Part shown: positions 38,276 through 45,156 of the stretch, piece by piece
Position numbering within the stretch: the first letter of the stretch is position 1
How the letters are laid out: every line of letters starts with the position of its first letter
From: Caulobacter sp. Root343
Lineage (GTDB): Bacteria > Pseudomonadota > Alphaproteobacteria > Caulobacterales > Caulobacteraceae
Direction: 5' to 3'
Length of the DNA stretch: 64,000 bases
NCBI RefSeq assembly: GCF_001425745.1
Contig: NZ_LMDF01000005.1
Coordinates: 418,829 to 482,828 of the forward strand
Notes under the pieces: generated by a model
The model's database searches: none
Seen by the model: only the letters and a program-made list of their open reading frames with translations
Told to the model about the DNA's origin: nothing
Translations under genes and position numbers: made by a program

Positions 38276-38323
38276 GAGCGCGTGTGGCGGGCGAAACCGC
38301 TCACACTTTCGCCCAACGCGCTC
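38276..38323. repeat. Second palindrome after cobS
   Basis: GAGCGCGT/ACGCGCTC and GGGCGAAA/TTTCGCCC are nested inverted repeats. Its right end overlaps the stop codon (38323-38325, minus strand) of the small membrane protein gene, so the two converging genes meet in paired hairpins. Confidence 0.8.
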
Positions 38324-38469
38324 TAAAGGGTCCGCAACGCGAACTGGACCAGCCCGAAGCCCGCCGCGGCGCCCGCGATGATCACGGCCCAGCCGATGAA
38401 GACGGCCGTGAGCGGGTCGCGCTGCCACCAGCGGGTTTCGAAGGTCGAGGAAGAGGCGGCCTTGGCCAT
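38323..38469 (-). CDS. Small single-pass membrane protein (48 aa)
   Basis: Too short for routine gene finding but convincing: ATG at 38469, 48 codons and TAG. Sequence MAKAASSSTFETRWWQRDPL, then the helix TAVFIGWAVIIAGAAAGFG, then LVQFALRTL. Charge layout (RWWQRD before the helix, R at the C-terminus) fits a bitopic inner-membrane peptide. Function unknown. Convergent with cobS; stop inside the second palindrome. Confidence 0.65.
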   Translation of the reverse strand: MAKAASSSTFETRWWQRDPLTAVFIGWAVIIAGAAAGFGLVQFALRTL

Positions 38470-38653
38470 GCGCTTAACTCTGAGCACCTGCACGGACTTG
38501 GAGTGTGTGGTCTAACCTCGATCACCGACAAGGCGGCGGCGAATATGCCGCAGCGGACGCGGTTCGACCTCCCATCCGTCAGCGCGAGCCAGGTTGACGC
38601 CAGGCTCACCCTAAGGTCGTATTGCTCCGTCAAAGTTCCCGGAGCGTTCGTCC

Positions 38654-39793
38654 ATGCTGACTCGTCGCGGCCTCGTGCTGTCGTCCCTGGCCCTGCCGCT
38701 GGCCCAGGCCCTGCCCAACGCCGCGCGGGCGGCCGGCGCGCCGGTCGTGGCGGCGATCAAGCTGACCGACAATCGCGTGGTGATCGACGCGATGCTGAAC
38801 GGCCGGGGCCCCTACGCCATGGTGCTCGACACCGGCGCCATCGTCAGCGGGGTCAAGGCGTCGATCGCCCAGTCGCTGGGCCTGCGCAAGCTGCGCGACG
38901 TCAGTCTCAACAACAGAAAATTCCCGCTCTACGCCGTCGACGACCTGGTGCTGGGCGGTCAGGTTCGGCAGGCCGGCGTGGCGATGTTCGGCCTCGAGGA
39001 CGTGGGCCTGGGCGGCGACGGCCTGCTGGCCGCCGGCATGGTCACCGCCGTCGACAGCGAACTCGATTTCGAGCGCCAGGAGTGGCGGCTCTATCCCGGC
39101 GGCGGCATCGACCGCTCGGCCTATACCCGGCTGAAGTCGAAGTTGCGGGCCGCCGGGGCGGTGGCGGGCTCTCAACGAATCGAGGCGGAGATCGACCTGG
39201 GCGGCGTCACCATGCGCCCGGCCTGGGACACGGGCATGCCCTGGCTCCTGAACCTCAACTACCAGGACGCCCGCAAGCTGGGGCTTTGGAGCGACACCAC
39301 GCCCTATTCACCCATCCGTCAGAGGGCCTTGGGCGAGCTTAACCTGGGCATTTCGCGGATCGTGCGCGCGCCGACGCTGAAGATCGGCCCGGCGGTCTAC
39401 GAAAACCCCCTGATCGTCGTTCGCGGTCCCTGGAGCAAGCTCGACGAGTCGGTGCTGGGCCTGCCGGTGATCCGCACCCTGAACCTGTCGGTCGAGCCCG
39501 CGACCGAGGGCCTGTGGGTCGCGCGCAACGGCCTTTCGCCCACCCCGACCACCTACAACGGCACGGGCCTGTGGGTGGACGAGGCGCGGGGCGTGGTCAG
39601 CATCGCCGAAGTCGGGGTGGGCAGCCCGGCGGCCAAGGCCGGCGTCAAGGCGGGCGACGTGATCTCCGGCGTCTCCACCATCCGCGAGGCGCTGGGCCTG
39701 CTGAACGTCGGCCCGGGGGGAACGGTGGCGCTGAAGCTGAAGCGCGGCGGGCAGGCGCTGGACACGCATTTTAGTCCCACCGCCTATCTCTAG
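38654..39793 (+). CDS. Two-lobed aspartyl protease-like protein with C-terminal PDZ domain
   Basis: 379 residues. A twin-arginine-like signal (MLTRRGLVLSSLALPLAQAL) exports it. Two retropepsin-type active-site motifs are present: VLDTGAIVSG (D59) and AWDTGMPWLLN (D192), each followed by a beta-rich lobe (VDDLVLGGQVRQAGVAMFGL; LKIGPAVYENPLIVV). Residues about 290-375 form a PDZ domain (SIAEVGVGSPAAKAGVKAGD, GPGGTVALKLKRGGQ). It would act in the periplasm. The combination of two DTG motifs in one chain plus PDZ is found in a few bacterial families; substrates unknown. Confidence 0.82.
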   Translation: MLTRRGLVLSSLALPLAQALPNAARAAGAPVVAAIKLTDNRVVIDAMLNGRGPYAMVLDTGAIVSGVKASIAQSLGLRKLRDVSLNNRKFPLYAVDDLVLGGQVRQAGVAMFGLEDVGLGGDGLLAAGMVTAVDSELDFERQEWRLYPGGGIDRSAYTRLKSKLRAAGAVAGSQRIEAEIDLGGVTMRPAWDTGMPWLLNLNYQDARKLGLWSDTTPYSPIRQRALGELNLGISRIVRAPTLKIGPAVYENPLIVVRGPWSKLDESVLGLPVIRTLNLSVEPATEGLWVARNGLSPTPTTYNGTGLWVDEARGVVSIAEVGVGSPAAKAGVKAGDVISGVSTIREALGLLNVGPGGTVALKLKRGGQALDTHFSPTAYL

Positions 39794-39900
39794 GCCGCTT
39801 TCGACAAGACGCCGTCATCGGAACCGGCTTAGCTGACGGCCCGTTCGATCCCCGTCCTCTGTTCGATCCTCGCCCATCCTCGCCCCAAGCGGAGACCCCC

Positions 39901-40146
39901 ATGACCGACATCACCTACTCCATCGTCGAGCACGACGGCGGCTGGGCCTACAAGGTGGGCGACACGTTCTCCGAGACCTTCCCGAGCCATGAGGCGGCGT
40001 TGAAGGCCGCCAAGCGCGCGGCCGGCGAGCAGGAACAGCCCGGCGAGACCGAAGGCATCACCTACGAGGACAAGCAGGCCGTCTGGCATCAGGAGGTCAG
40101 CTCGGGCGACGATCGGCCGAAGACCCACGTCCAGGACAGTGAATAA
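39901..40146 (+). CDS. DUF2188-like small protein
   Basis: 81 residues: ITYSIVEHDGGWAYKVGDTF, SETFPSHEAALKAAKRAAGE, ITYEDKQAVWHQEVSSGDDR. The pattern (strand-strand-Ala/Lys helix-strand) matches DUF2188-type proteins. GCGGAGACCCCC precedes the ATG. Function unknown. Confidence 0.75.
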   Translation: MTDITYSIVEHDGGWAYKVGDTFSETFPSHEAALKAAKRAAGEQEQPGETEGITYEDKQAVWHQEVSSGDDRPKTHVQDSE

Positions 40147-40276
40147 GCGCGACAGCCGAAGGTGGCCGCCGGTTTCGGCGGCCGTCGCGCGCCAGCCAAA
40201 AGAATCGCGTTCCGAAATCGGCCTCGATCTTGCTGCAATGAGCGTTCTGAAGCCCATTTTGAAACAGGTCGCCGCC

Positions 40277-40927
40277 ATGTTCGTGAAGAAGAAAGAAGTT
40301 CCCGCGCCGGTGGCCCTGACTCCGCTGGAACAGCCGCGCGCCGCCGCGCCGCCCGTTCAGCAGCCGTTTCAGCAGCCTGGCCCGCCGCCGGCGCGTCCGA
40401 AGCCGGCCTCGATGTTCGGCCAAGGCCTGACCATCCGCGGCGACGTCGTCGGTGACGTCGAGGTGCATCTGGACTGCGTGGTGCTGGGCGACGTGAAGGT
40501 GGGCAAGCTGATCGTCGGCCCCAATGCGCGCATCGAGGGCTCGGTGGTTTCGCAGGCGACGGAGATCCACGGCCTGGTCATCGGCGCGGTCACCGCCCAG
40601 AGCGTGCGGCTCTACAGCACCGCCCGCGTCGACGGCGACATCACCCATGAGCAGCTGGCCATGGAAACGGGCGCCGAGTTCCAGGGCCGCAGCATGAAGT
40701 TCCGCCGTCCCGCCCCGGCTCAGCCGCAGCCAGCCCCGGCGCAGCCGTTCCCGCAGGCTCAAGCCCAACCGCAGCCGCAGCCGCAGCCGCAGCCCGTTCA
40801 GACTCAGGCTCACCCCCAAGCGCATCAACAAGCTTACCCGCAGACCCAGGCGCCGCGGCCGCCGCAGGCCGCGCCCGCCAACCCGCCCTCGGCTTCGCAG
40901 ACGCCCTACAGCCACGTTTCGCACTAA
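40277..40927 (+). CDS. bacB: Bactofilin (polymer-forming cytoskeletal protein), BacB-like
   Basis: Bactofilins form cytoplasmic-face filaments; in Caulobacter BacA/BacB recruit PbpC at the stalk base. Residues about 45-135 hold the right-handed beta-helix of bactofilins: LTIRGDVVGDVEVHLDCVVL, GKLIVGPNARIEGSVVSQ, HGLVIGAVTAQSVRLYST, ARVDGDITHEQLAMETGAEF. The N-terminal MFVKKKEVPAPV favours the ATG at 40277; ATG 40238 and GTG 40139 are alternatives with no better ribosome site. The last 75 residues are Pro/Gln-rich (AQPQPQPQPQP), unlike short bactofilin tails. Symbol from resemblance, moderately sure. Confidence 0.85.
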   Translation: MFVKKKEVPAPVALTPLEQPRAAAPPVQQPFQQPGPPPARPKPASMFGQGLTIRGDVVGDVEVHLDCVVLGDVKVGKLIVGPNARIEGSVVSQATEIHGLVIGAVTAQSVRLYSTARVDGDITHEQLAMETGAEFQGRSMKFRRPAPAQPQPAPAQPFPQAQAQPQPQPQPQPVQTQAHPQAHQQAYPQTQAPRPPQAAPANPPSASQTPYSHVSH

Positions 40928-41127
40928 CGACGACTGGCGGTTTTTCGGGCGCCGCGCCGGCGCGCCAGCCGCCAAAATCGGCATCCGCCTTCGGCCTTCA
41001 CGCCCTTCTGTGGCGCGGCGGCCACGCGGTCCCGCTTTCGGGAAAAACGACGGAACGTCGGCGCTGAGCCGGGCTTTGTTATGGTGTGGGTTGGCGAGAA
41101 CCGACCCGGATCAAGGAGCCCAAATCC

Positions 41128-41433
41128 ATGGCCGGCAAGCCGTTGCATATCGTGCCGCCCGTCTCGGGCGTAGCGGAAGTCTATGACCTCGGGCGCGGTC
41201 CCGAGACCACCGCCGAACGCGTGAAGCGCCTGCAGGACGAAGCTCGCCTGCTGGCCCGCGAGGAGGTCGAGCGCCTGGACCGCGACCTTCGCCGTCTGGC
41301 CGACCAGGCCAGGTCGGTGGCCGACGGCGGCGACGCGTATCCAGCCGGCATCCGCGAACTGGCCAGCCGCATCGCGGTCGACACGGCCCAGCGCGCCGAC
41401 ATCCTGCGCGCCCTGCTGGAACGGCTGCACTAG
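41128..41433 (+). CDS. Small helical protein of unknown function (101 aa)
   Basis: From the ATG at 41128 with an AAGGAGCC site: MAGKPLHIVPPVSGVAEVYD, then a highly charged helix ERVKRLQDEARLLAREEVER and LDRDLRRLADQARSVADGG, ending ELASRIAVDTAQRADILRAL. It looks like a coiled-coil or helical hairpin. Not recognised. Followed by a GTCATCCCGG-type repeat. Confidence 0.75.
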   Translation: MAGKPLHIVPPVSGVAEVYDLGRGPETTAERVKRLQDEARLLAREEVERLDRDLRRLADQARSVADGGDAYPAGIRELASRIAVDTAQRADILRALLERLH

Positions 41434-41453
41434 ACGCCGGTACCCTTTCCATC

Positions 41454-41561
41454 GTCATCCCGGCCGGAGCCCGCTCGCGGGCTGAGAGCCGGGACCCAGG
41501 GTCCACCGCAGTGCGCCGGTCCTTGGGTCCCGGACAGCCTATGCGAGGCTTCCGGGATGAC
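41454..41561. repeat. GTCATCCCGG foldback repeat, copy R1
   Basis: Begins GTCATCCCGGCCGGAGCC and ends TTCCGGGATGAC, complementary ends around a 90-base middle with the GCCCGCTCGCGGGC hairpin. R2, R3 and R4 (44975, 47220, 48646) share the ends but have a different middle, so R1 is a diverged relative. Confidence 0.8.
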
Positions 41562-41610
41562 ACGGATTTAGAGCTTTGATTTCTCGGGCGGCGACCGGCC
41601 GCCCCTCCCT

Positions 41611-41838
41611 CTAAGCGGCGGCGTTGGCCATCTTGCGCAGGCGACGCGCCAGGTCCTCGGGGCGGTCGGCGATCTGGTCGAACAGCGCCTGCACCTCGGC
41701 CTCGCCGAACCCCGCCGCGCGCAAGGTGCGCCAAGCGCCCGCCAGCACCGCCTCGGCGATGTCCAGCCGGTCGTCGGTCAGGCGCAGGCCCGGGCCGAAC
41801 GGGCTCCGGAAAGCGGCGGGCTGAGCGGCTGGCGACAT
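41611..41838 (-). CDS. Small hypothetical protein (75 aa)
   Basis: Start at the ATG at 41838, chosen because GGAGGATCC precedes it; the longer frame is unlikely. MSPAAQPAAFRSPFGPGLRL, TDDRLDIAEAVLAGAWRTLR, AAGFGEAEVQALFDQIADRP, EDLARRLRKMANAAA. Predicted helical and soluble; no family recognised. Confidence 0.7.
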   Translation of the reverse strand: MSPAAQPAAFRSPFGPGLRLTDDRLDIAEAVLAGAWRTLRAAGFGEAEVQALFDQIADRPEDLARRLRKMANAAA

Positions 41839-41943
41839 GGCGGATCCTCCTGCGGTTCGCAGTAATGTTCCTTTTTTGTTCCAGATCCGCAAGAGAGTCG
41901 AGTCCTCGTTTCGGGGCGATCCTGAGCGCGCCGTAAAACGAAA

Positions 41944-42020
41944 TCAGCTCCGAGGTCAGGGACGACCTCGGAGCTGACTCTTCGTAGAAATTGGCCCTGA
42001 GATCCAAGGACCTCAGGGCC
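41944..42020 (-). terminator. Two tandem hairpins after the glycine-zipper gene
   Basis: Reading on the minus strand the transcript from 42086 first meets GGCCCTGAG/CTCAGGGCC (42020-41993) and then a perfect 14-bp stem TCAGCTCCGAGGTC/GACCTCGGAGCTGA (41977-41944) followed by TTTCGTTTT. This looks like a strong terminator with an extra hairpin before it. Confidence 0.7.
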
Positions 42021-42085
42021 GGCGCCGAAGGGGCATTCGACGTATCGGGTCGCCGGCTCACAACGGCGACCCAATCTCTGGAGAT

Positions 42086-42475
42086 TTAGCGGCAGACGGT
42101 CCGTTCGTAGTACGAGCCGTTCCAACGGTCGTACTCGCGGGTCGTCCAGCACTCGCGGTCGCCATAGTACGGGCGCGGACCGTAGCCGTAGCCATAACCG
42201 TAGCGCGGCGGCGGCGGGGCGTAGTAGCGGCGGTCGGAATAGCCACGGTCATAGTAGCGGCGGTCGCGATGGTCGTTGTCCGAGATCGCCGCGCCGACCG
42301 CCAGGCCGACGATGCCGGCGGCGATGGCCGCGGTGGCGACGTCGCCGCCCCGGCCGCTGTGGTGGTGGCGATAGCGGTACGAGTCGGCCGAGGCCGTGGT
42401 CGCCGCGGCGACCATCGACAGGGCGGCGGCGCCGGCGGCGACCCGGCCGACCGTGGTGATGAACTTACTGGCCAT
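42086..42475 (-). CDS. Secreted glycine-zipper, Tyr/Arg-rich protein
   Basis: 129 residues from the ATG at 42475 (AAGGAGGCTGTC site). Signal peptide MASKFITTVGRVAAGAAALS to SAD; a Gly-zipper helix DVATAAIAAGIVGLAVGAAI; then a Tyr/Arg/Pro-rich segment (DRRYYDRGYSDRRYYAPPPP, RYGYGYGYGPRPYYGDREC) and a C-terminal WTTREYDRWNGSYYERTVCR with two cysteines. Similar to small outer-membrane 17 kDa-like surface proteins. Function unknown. Confidence 0.8.
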   Translation of the reverse strand: MASKFITTVGRVAAGAAALSMVAAATTASADSYRYRHHHSGRGGDVATAAIAAGIVGLAVGAAISDNDHRDRRYYDRGYSDRRYYAPPPPRYGYGYGYGPRPYYGDRECWTTREYDRWNGSYYERTVCR

Positions 42476-42671
42476 GACAGCCTCCTTGGGTCTTTCGCTT
42501 CCCGGCGCGTCGCGCGTCGTCTCAAGCGTCACGGAGAACGATCGGACCGCGCGCCTGAACGGCGCCTGAACGGATCATTCAACGAGCCGCGGAACCGGTT
42601 TGTTCACCTTTTCGCGCGAAGGTGACCGGGAACGAGGGTCTTCAAGGACCTTCGCGCTCACGGAGATCGCC

Positions 42672-43145
42672 ATGACCAACCCCGTGTCGTACGCCCAAGG
42701 CCAGGCCCTTCAGGTCCTGTCGTTCGAGGTCGGCGCCCAGACCTATTGCGTTCCCGTCAGCGCCGTCCGCGAGATTCGCGGCGTCACCCCGCCGACCCCG
42801 CTGCCCGACGCGCCGCCCTATGTGCGTGGCGTCATCAACCTGCGCGGCCAGGTCATGCCGGTCATCGACCTGTCGTGGCGCCTGGGCAAGGGCGCGGCCG
42901 AGGACGGCCCGCGCCAGGTGATCATCGTGGTCGAGAACCAGACCGACGTCGCCGGCCTGCTGGTCGACGCCGTCTGCGACAGCTTCACCGTAGAGGCCGA
43001 GCAGATCAACCCGCCCCCGGCCCTGGGCGACGGCGAGGACTCGCCGCTGGTCTCGGCCGTGATCACCGCCGGCGAAGGCTCGATGACCGTTCTGCTGGCC
43101 GTCAGCCGCATCCTGCCGGAACGCCCGCAGGCGATCGCGGCCTAA
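42672..43145 (+). CDS. cheW: CheW-like chemotaxis scaffold protein
   Basis: A 157-residue CheW domain that links chemoreceptors to CheA. Start at the ATG at 42672; preceding bases hold CGGAGATC. Two beta barrels: LSFEVGAQTYCVPVSAVREI, VRGVINLRGQVMPVIDLSW (signature), then QVIIVVENQTDVAGLLVDAV and LVSAVITAGEGSMTVLLAVS. It is isolated from a che operon in this window, so it may serve an alternative signalling array. Confidence 0.92.
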   Translation: MTNPVSYAQGQALQVLSFEVGAQTYCVPVSAVREIRGVTPPTPLPDAPPYVRGVINLRGQVMPVIDLSWRLGKGAAEDGPRQVIIVVENQTDVAGLLVDAVCDSFTVEAEQINPPPALGDGEDSPLVSAVITAGEGSMTVLLAVSRILPERPQAIAA

Positions 43146-43226
43146 CCCCTCCACGCGAGCCGCCCTCGGCTTGCCACCTCCCGTCGCGTCGAACATTGTG
43201 CCGCTCTTGGGCGTGATGGGGTTGGG

Positions 43227-43769
43227 GTGCGTATGAAGGACTTGGCGATTGAGCGCGAGGTGAGCGAGCCCGCGGAACTGTGGCGACTGTGGCGGTCGCT
43301 GCATCGCCTGTTTCCCACCTGGTCCCTGCTGCCCGACAGTTTCGTGACGCCCGGCGCCTGGGGCTATCTGGGCGTGGACTTCGTCAGCGGCCTGCGGCGC
43401 AACCCCTCGACCTTGAAAGCCTTCGCGCTGCTGGACAGCGCCGCGGACGAGCTGTTCGATGGGCTGACGGCGCTGGCGGCCCTGAACGGCCGCCGACAGG
43501 ACCAGTTGCTGCGCGTCGTCATCCTGATCTATCTGACCGCTCCGCTGTCGCTCCTGGCCCTGGTGGCCGAGCTCAGCGGCGACAGCCTGCTGAGCTTCGT
43601 GAAAGCGCACCAGGCCGCCACGATCTGGCTAGCCCTCACCATAACCCTGGCCCCCTTGGGCTATCTGATCAGCACTTGGCGATCCAAGCAGCTGATCAGC
43701 GTGCTGGACCTGATCCGCGTCGAGCGCCAGCAGCGGCCCTGTGCCGCGCTGGAGCTGCGCGAGGGCTGA
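43227..43769 (+). CDS. Hypothetical protein with two membrane helices
   Basis: 180 residues; GTG at 43227 or ATG at 43233 are possible starts and both give almost the same product. An N-terminal soluble part (AELWRLWRSLHRLFPTWSLL, GAWGYLGVDFVSGLRRNPST) precedes helices LLRVVILIYLTAPLSLLALV and AATIWLALTITLAPLGYLIS. No family recognised. Follows cheW by 81 bases on the same strand. Confidence 0.65.
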   Translation: MRMKDLAIEREVSEPAELWRLWRSLHRLFPTWSLLPDSFVTPGAWGYLGVDFVSGLRRNPSTLKAFALLDSAADELFDGLTALAALNGRRQDQLLRVVILIYLTAPLSLLALVAELSGDSLLSFVKAHQAATIWLALTITLAPLGYLISTWRSKQLISVLDLIRVERQQRPCAALELREG

Positions 43770-43859
43770 CCGCGGCAGCGGCAAACATTTGTTCGAATAA
43801 CCCCTTCCGCTCGCCCCGACCGGGACGCTAGTCTCCCGTCAAACCGACGGGAGAGACGC

Positions 43860-44963
43860 ATGAAGGCCGCCGTTCTGCGCGAGGTGGGCAAACCCCTCGA
43901 GATCGAGACCGTGGCCATCGGCAAGCCGGGCCCGCGCGAGGTGCTGATCCGCACCAAGGCCGCCGGCGTCTGCCATTCGGACCTGCACTTCATCGAGGGC
44001 TCCTACCCCCACCCCATGCCCGCCGTGCTGGGCCACGAGAGCGCCGGGATCGTCGAGGCGGTCGGCGACGAGGTCCGCACCGTCAAGGTCGGCGACCACG
44101 TCATCACCTGCCTGTCGGCCTATTGCGGCCACTGCGAGGTCTGCCTGACCGGCCACATGAGCCTGTGCATCTCGCCCGAGACCAAACGGCCCAAGGGCGC
44201 CGAGCCGCGCCTGTTCAAGGAGGATCTCGCGGGACAGCACGGCCCGATGGCCCAGTTCCTGAACCTGTCGTCGTTCGCTGAGATGATGCTGGTGCACGAG
44301 CACGCCTGCGTGGCGGTGCGCAAGGACATGCCGTTCGACCGCGCCGCGCTGATCGGCTGCTCGGTGATGACCGGCGTCGGGGCGGTGATCCACACCTCCA
44401 AGGTCCAGCCGGGCGAGACCGTGGCGGTGATCGGCTGCGGCGGCGTGGGCCTGGCCACCATCAACGGCGCGGCGATCGCCGGCGCGGGGCGGATCATCGC
44501 CATCGACCGCGTCCCCGCCAAGCTGGAGCTGGCCAAGCAGTTCGGAGCCACCGACGTGATCGACGCCGTCGCGGCCGGCGACGACGTGGTCAAGATGGTC
44601 CAGGAGATGACCGGCGGCGGCGTCCATCACAGCTTCGAGGCCATCGGCCTGAAGATCACCGCCGAGCAGTCGTTCCGCATGCTGCGCCGGGGCGGCACGG
44701 CCAACATCATCGGCATGATCCCGGTCGGCACCAAGATCGAGCTGCACGGCCCCGACTTCCTGGGCGAGAAGAAGATCCAGGGCAGCTTCATGGGCTCCAA
44801 CCGCTTCCCGGTCGACATGCCGCGCCTGGTGGACTTCTACATGTCGGGCAGGCTGAACCTGGACGCGCTGATCTCGCGCCGGATCAAGCTGGAGGACGTG
44901 AACTCCGCGTTCGACGAGCTCAAGCGCGGGGAACTGGCGCGGTCGGTGATCGTGTTTGATTGA
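43860..44963 (+). CDS. Zinc-dependent alcohol dehydrogenase
   Basis: 367 residues of the medium-chain dehydrogenase family. Catalytic Zn ligands: C in AAGVCHSDLHFIEGSY, H in AVLGHESAGIVEAVGDEV, and a later C. Structural Zn ligands: CLSAYCGHCEVCLTGHMSLC. NAD-binding GCGGVGLATINGAAIAGAG and IAIDRVPAKLELAKQFGATD (D favours NAD). Similar to glutathione-formaldehyde-type class III enzymes; the substrate is unknown. GGGAGAG site at the ATG. Followed by repeat R2. Confidence 0.94.
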   Translation: MKAAVLREVGKPLEIETVAIGKPGPREVLIRTKAAGVCHSDLHFIEGSYPHPMPAVLGHESAGIVEAVGDEVRTVKVGDHVITCLSAYCGHCEVCLTGHMSLCISPETKRPKGAEPRLFKEDLAGQHGPMAQFLNLSSFAEMMLVHEHACVAVRKDMPFDRAALIGCSVMTGVGAVIHTSKVQPGETVAVIGCGGVGLATINGAAIAGAGRIIAIDRVPAKLELAKQFGATDVIDAVAAGDDVVKMVQEMTGGGVHHSFEAIGLKITAEQSFRMLRRGGTANIIGMIPVGTKIELHGPDFLGEKKIQGSFMGSNRFPVDMPRLVDFYMSGRLNLDALISRRIKLEDVNSAFDELKRGELARSVIVFD

Positions 44964-44974
44964 CCGTAGAAACT

Positions 44975-45072
44975 GTCATCCCGGCCAAGCGCGCAGCGCG
45001 CCGAGCCGGGACCGCCGGAAGCGCTGAGTTTGTGGCGGTCCCGGCTCTCCGCTTCGCTGCGGCCGGGATGAC
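44975..45072. repeat. GTCATCCCGG foldback repeat, copy R2
   Basis: Ends GTCATCCCGGCCAAGC and CGGCCGGGATGAC are complementary. The middle GGACCGCCGGAAGCGCTGAG is nearly identical to R3 at 47220-47317. Positioned after the alcohol dehydrogenase stop. Confidence 0.9.
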
Positions 45073-45156
45073 ACGGATGATGGTGGGCCGTTTGGGAGTG
45101 TCACACGCCCGCCAAACACCCCATGCTACCTCCGGCCCAGCTTACCGGAGTTCCCC

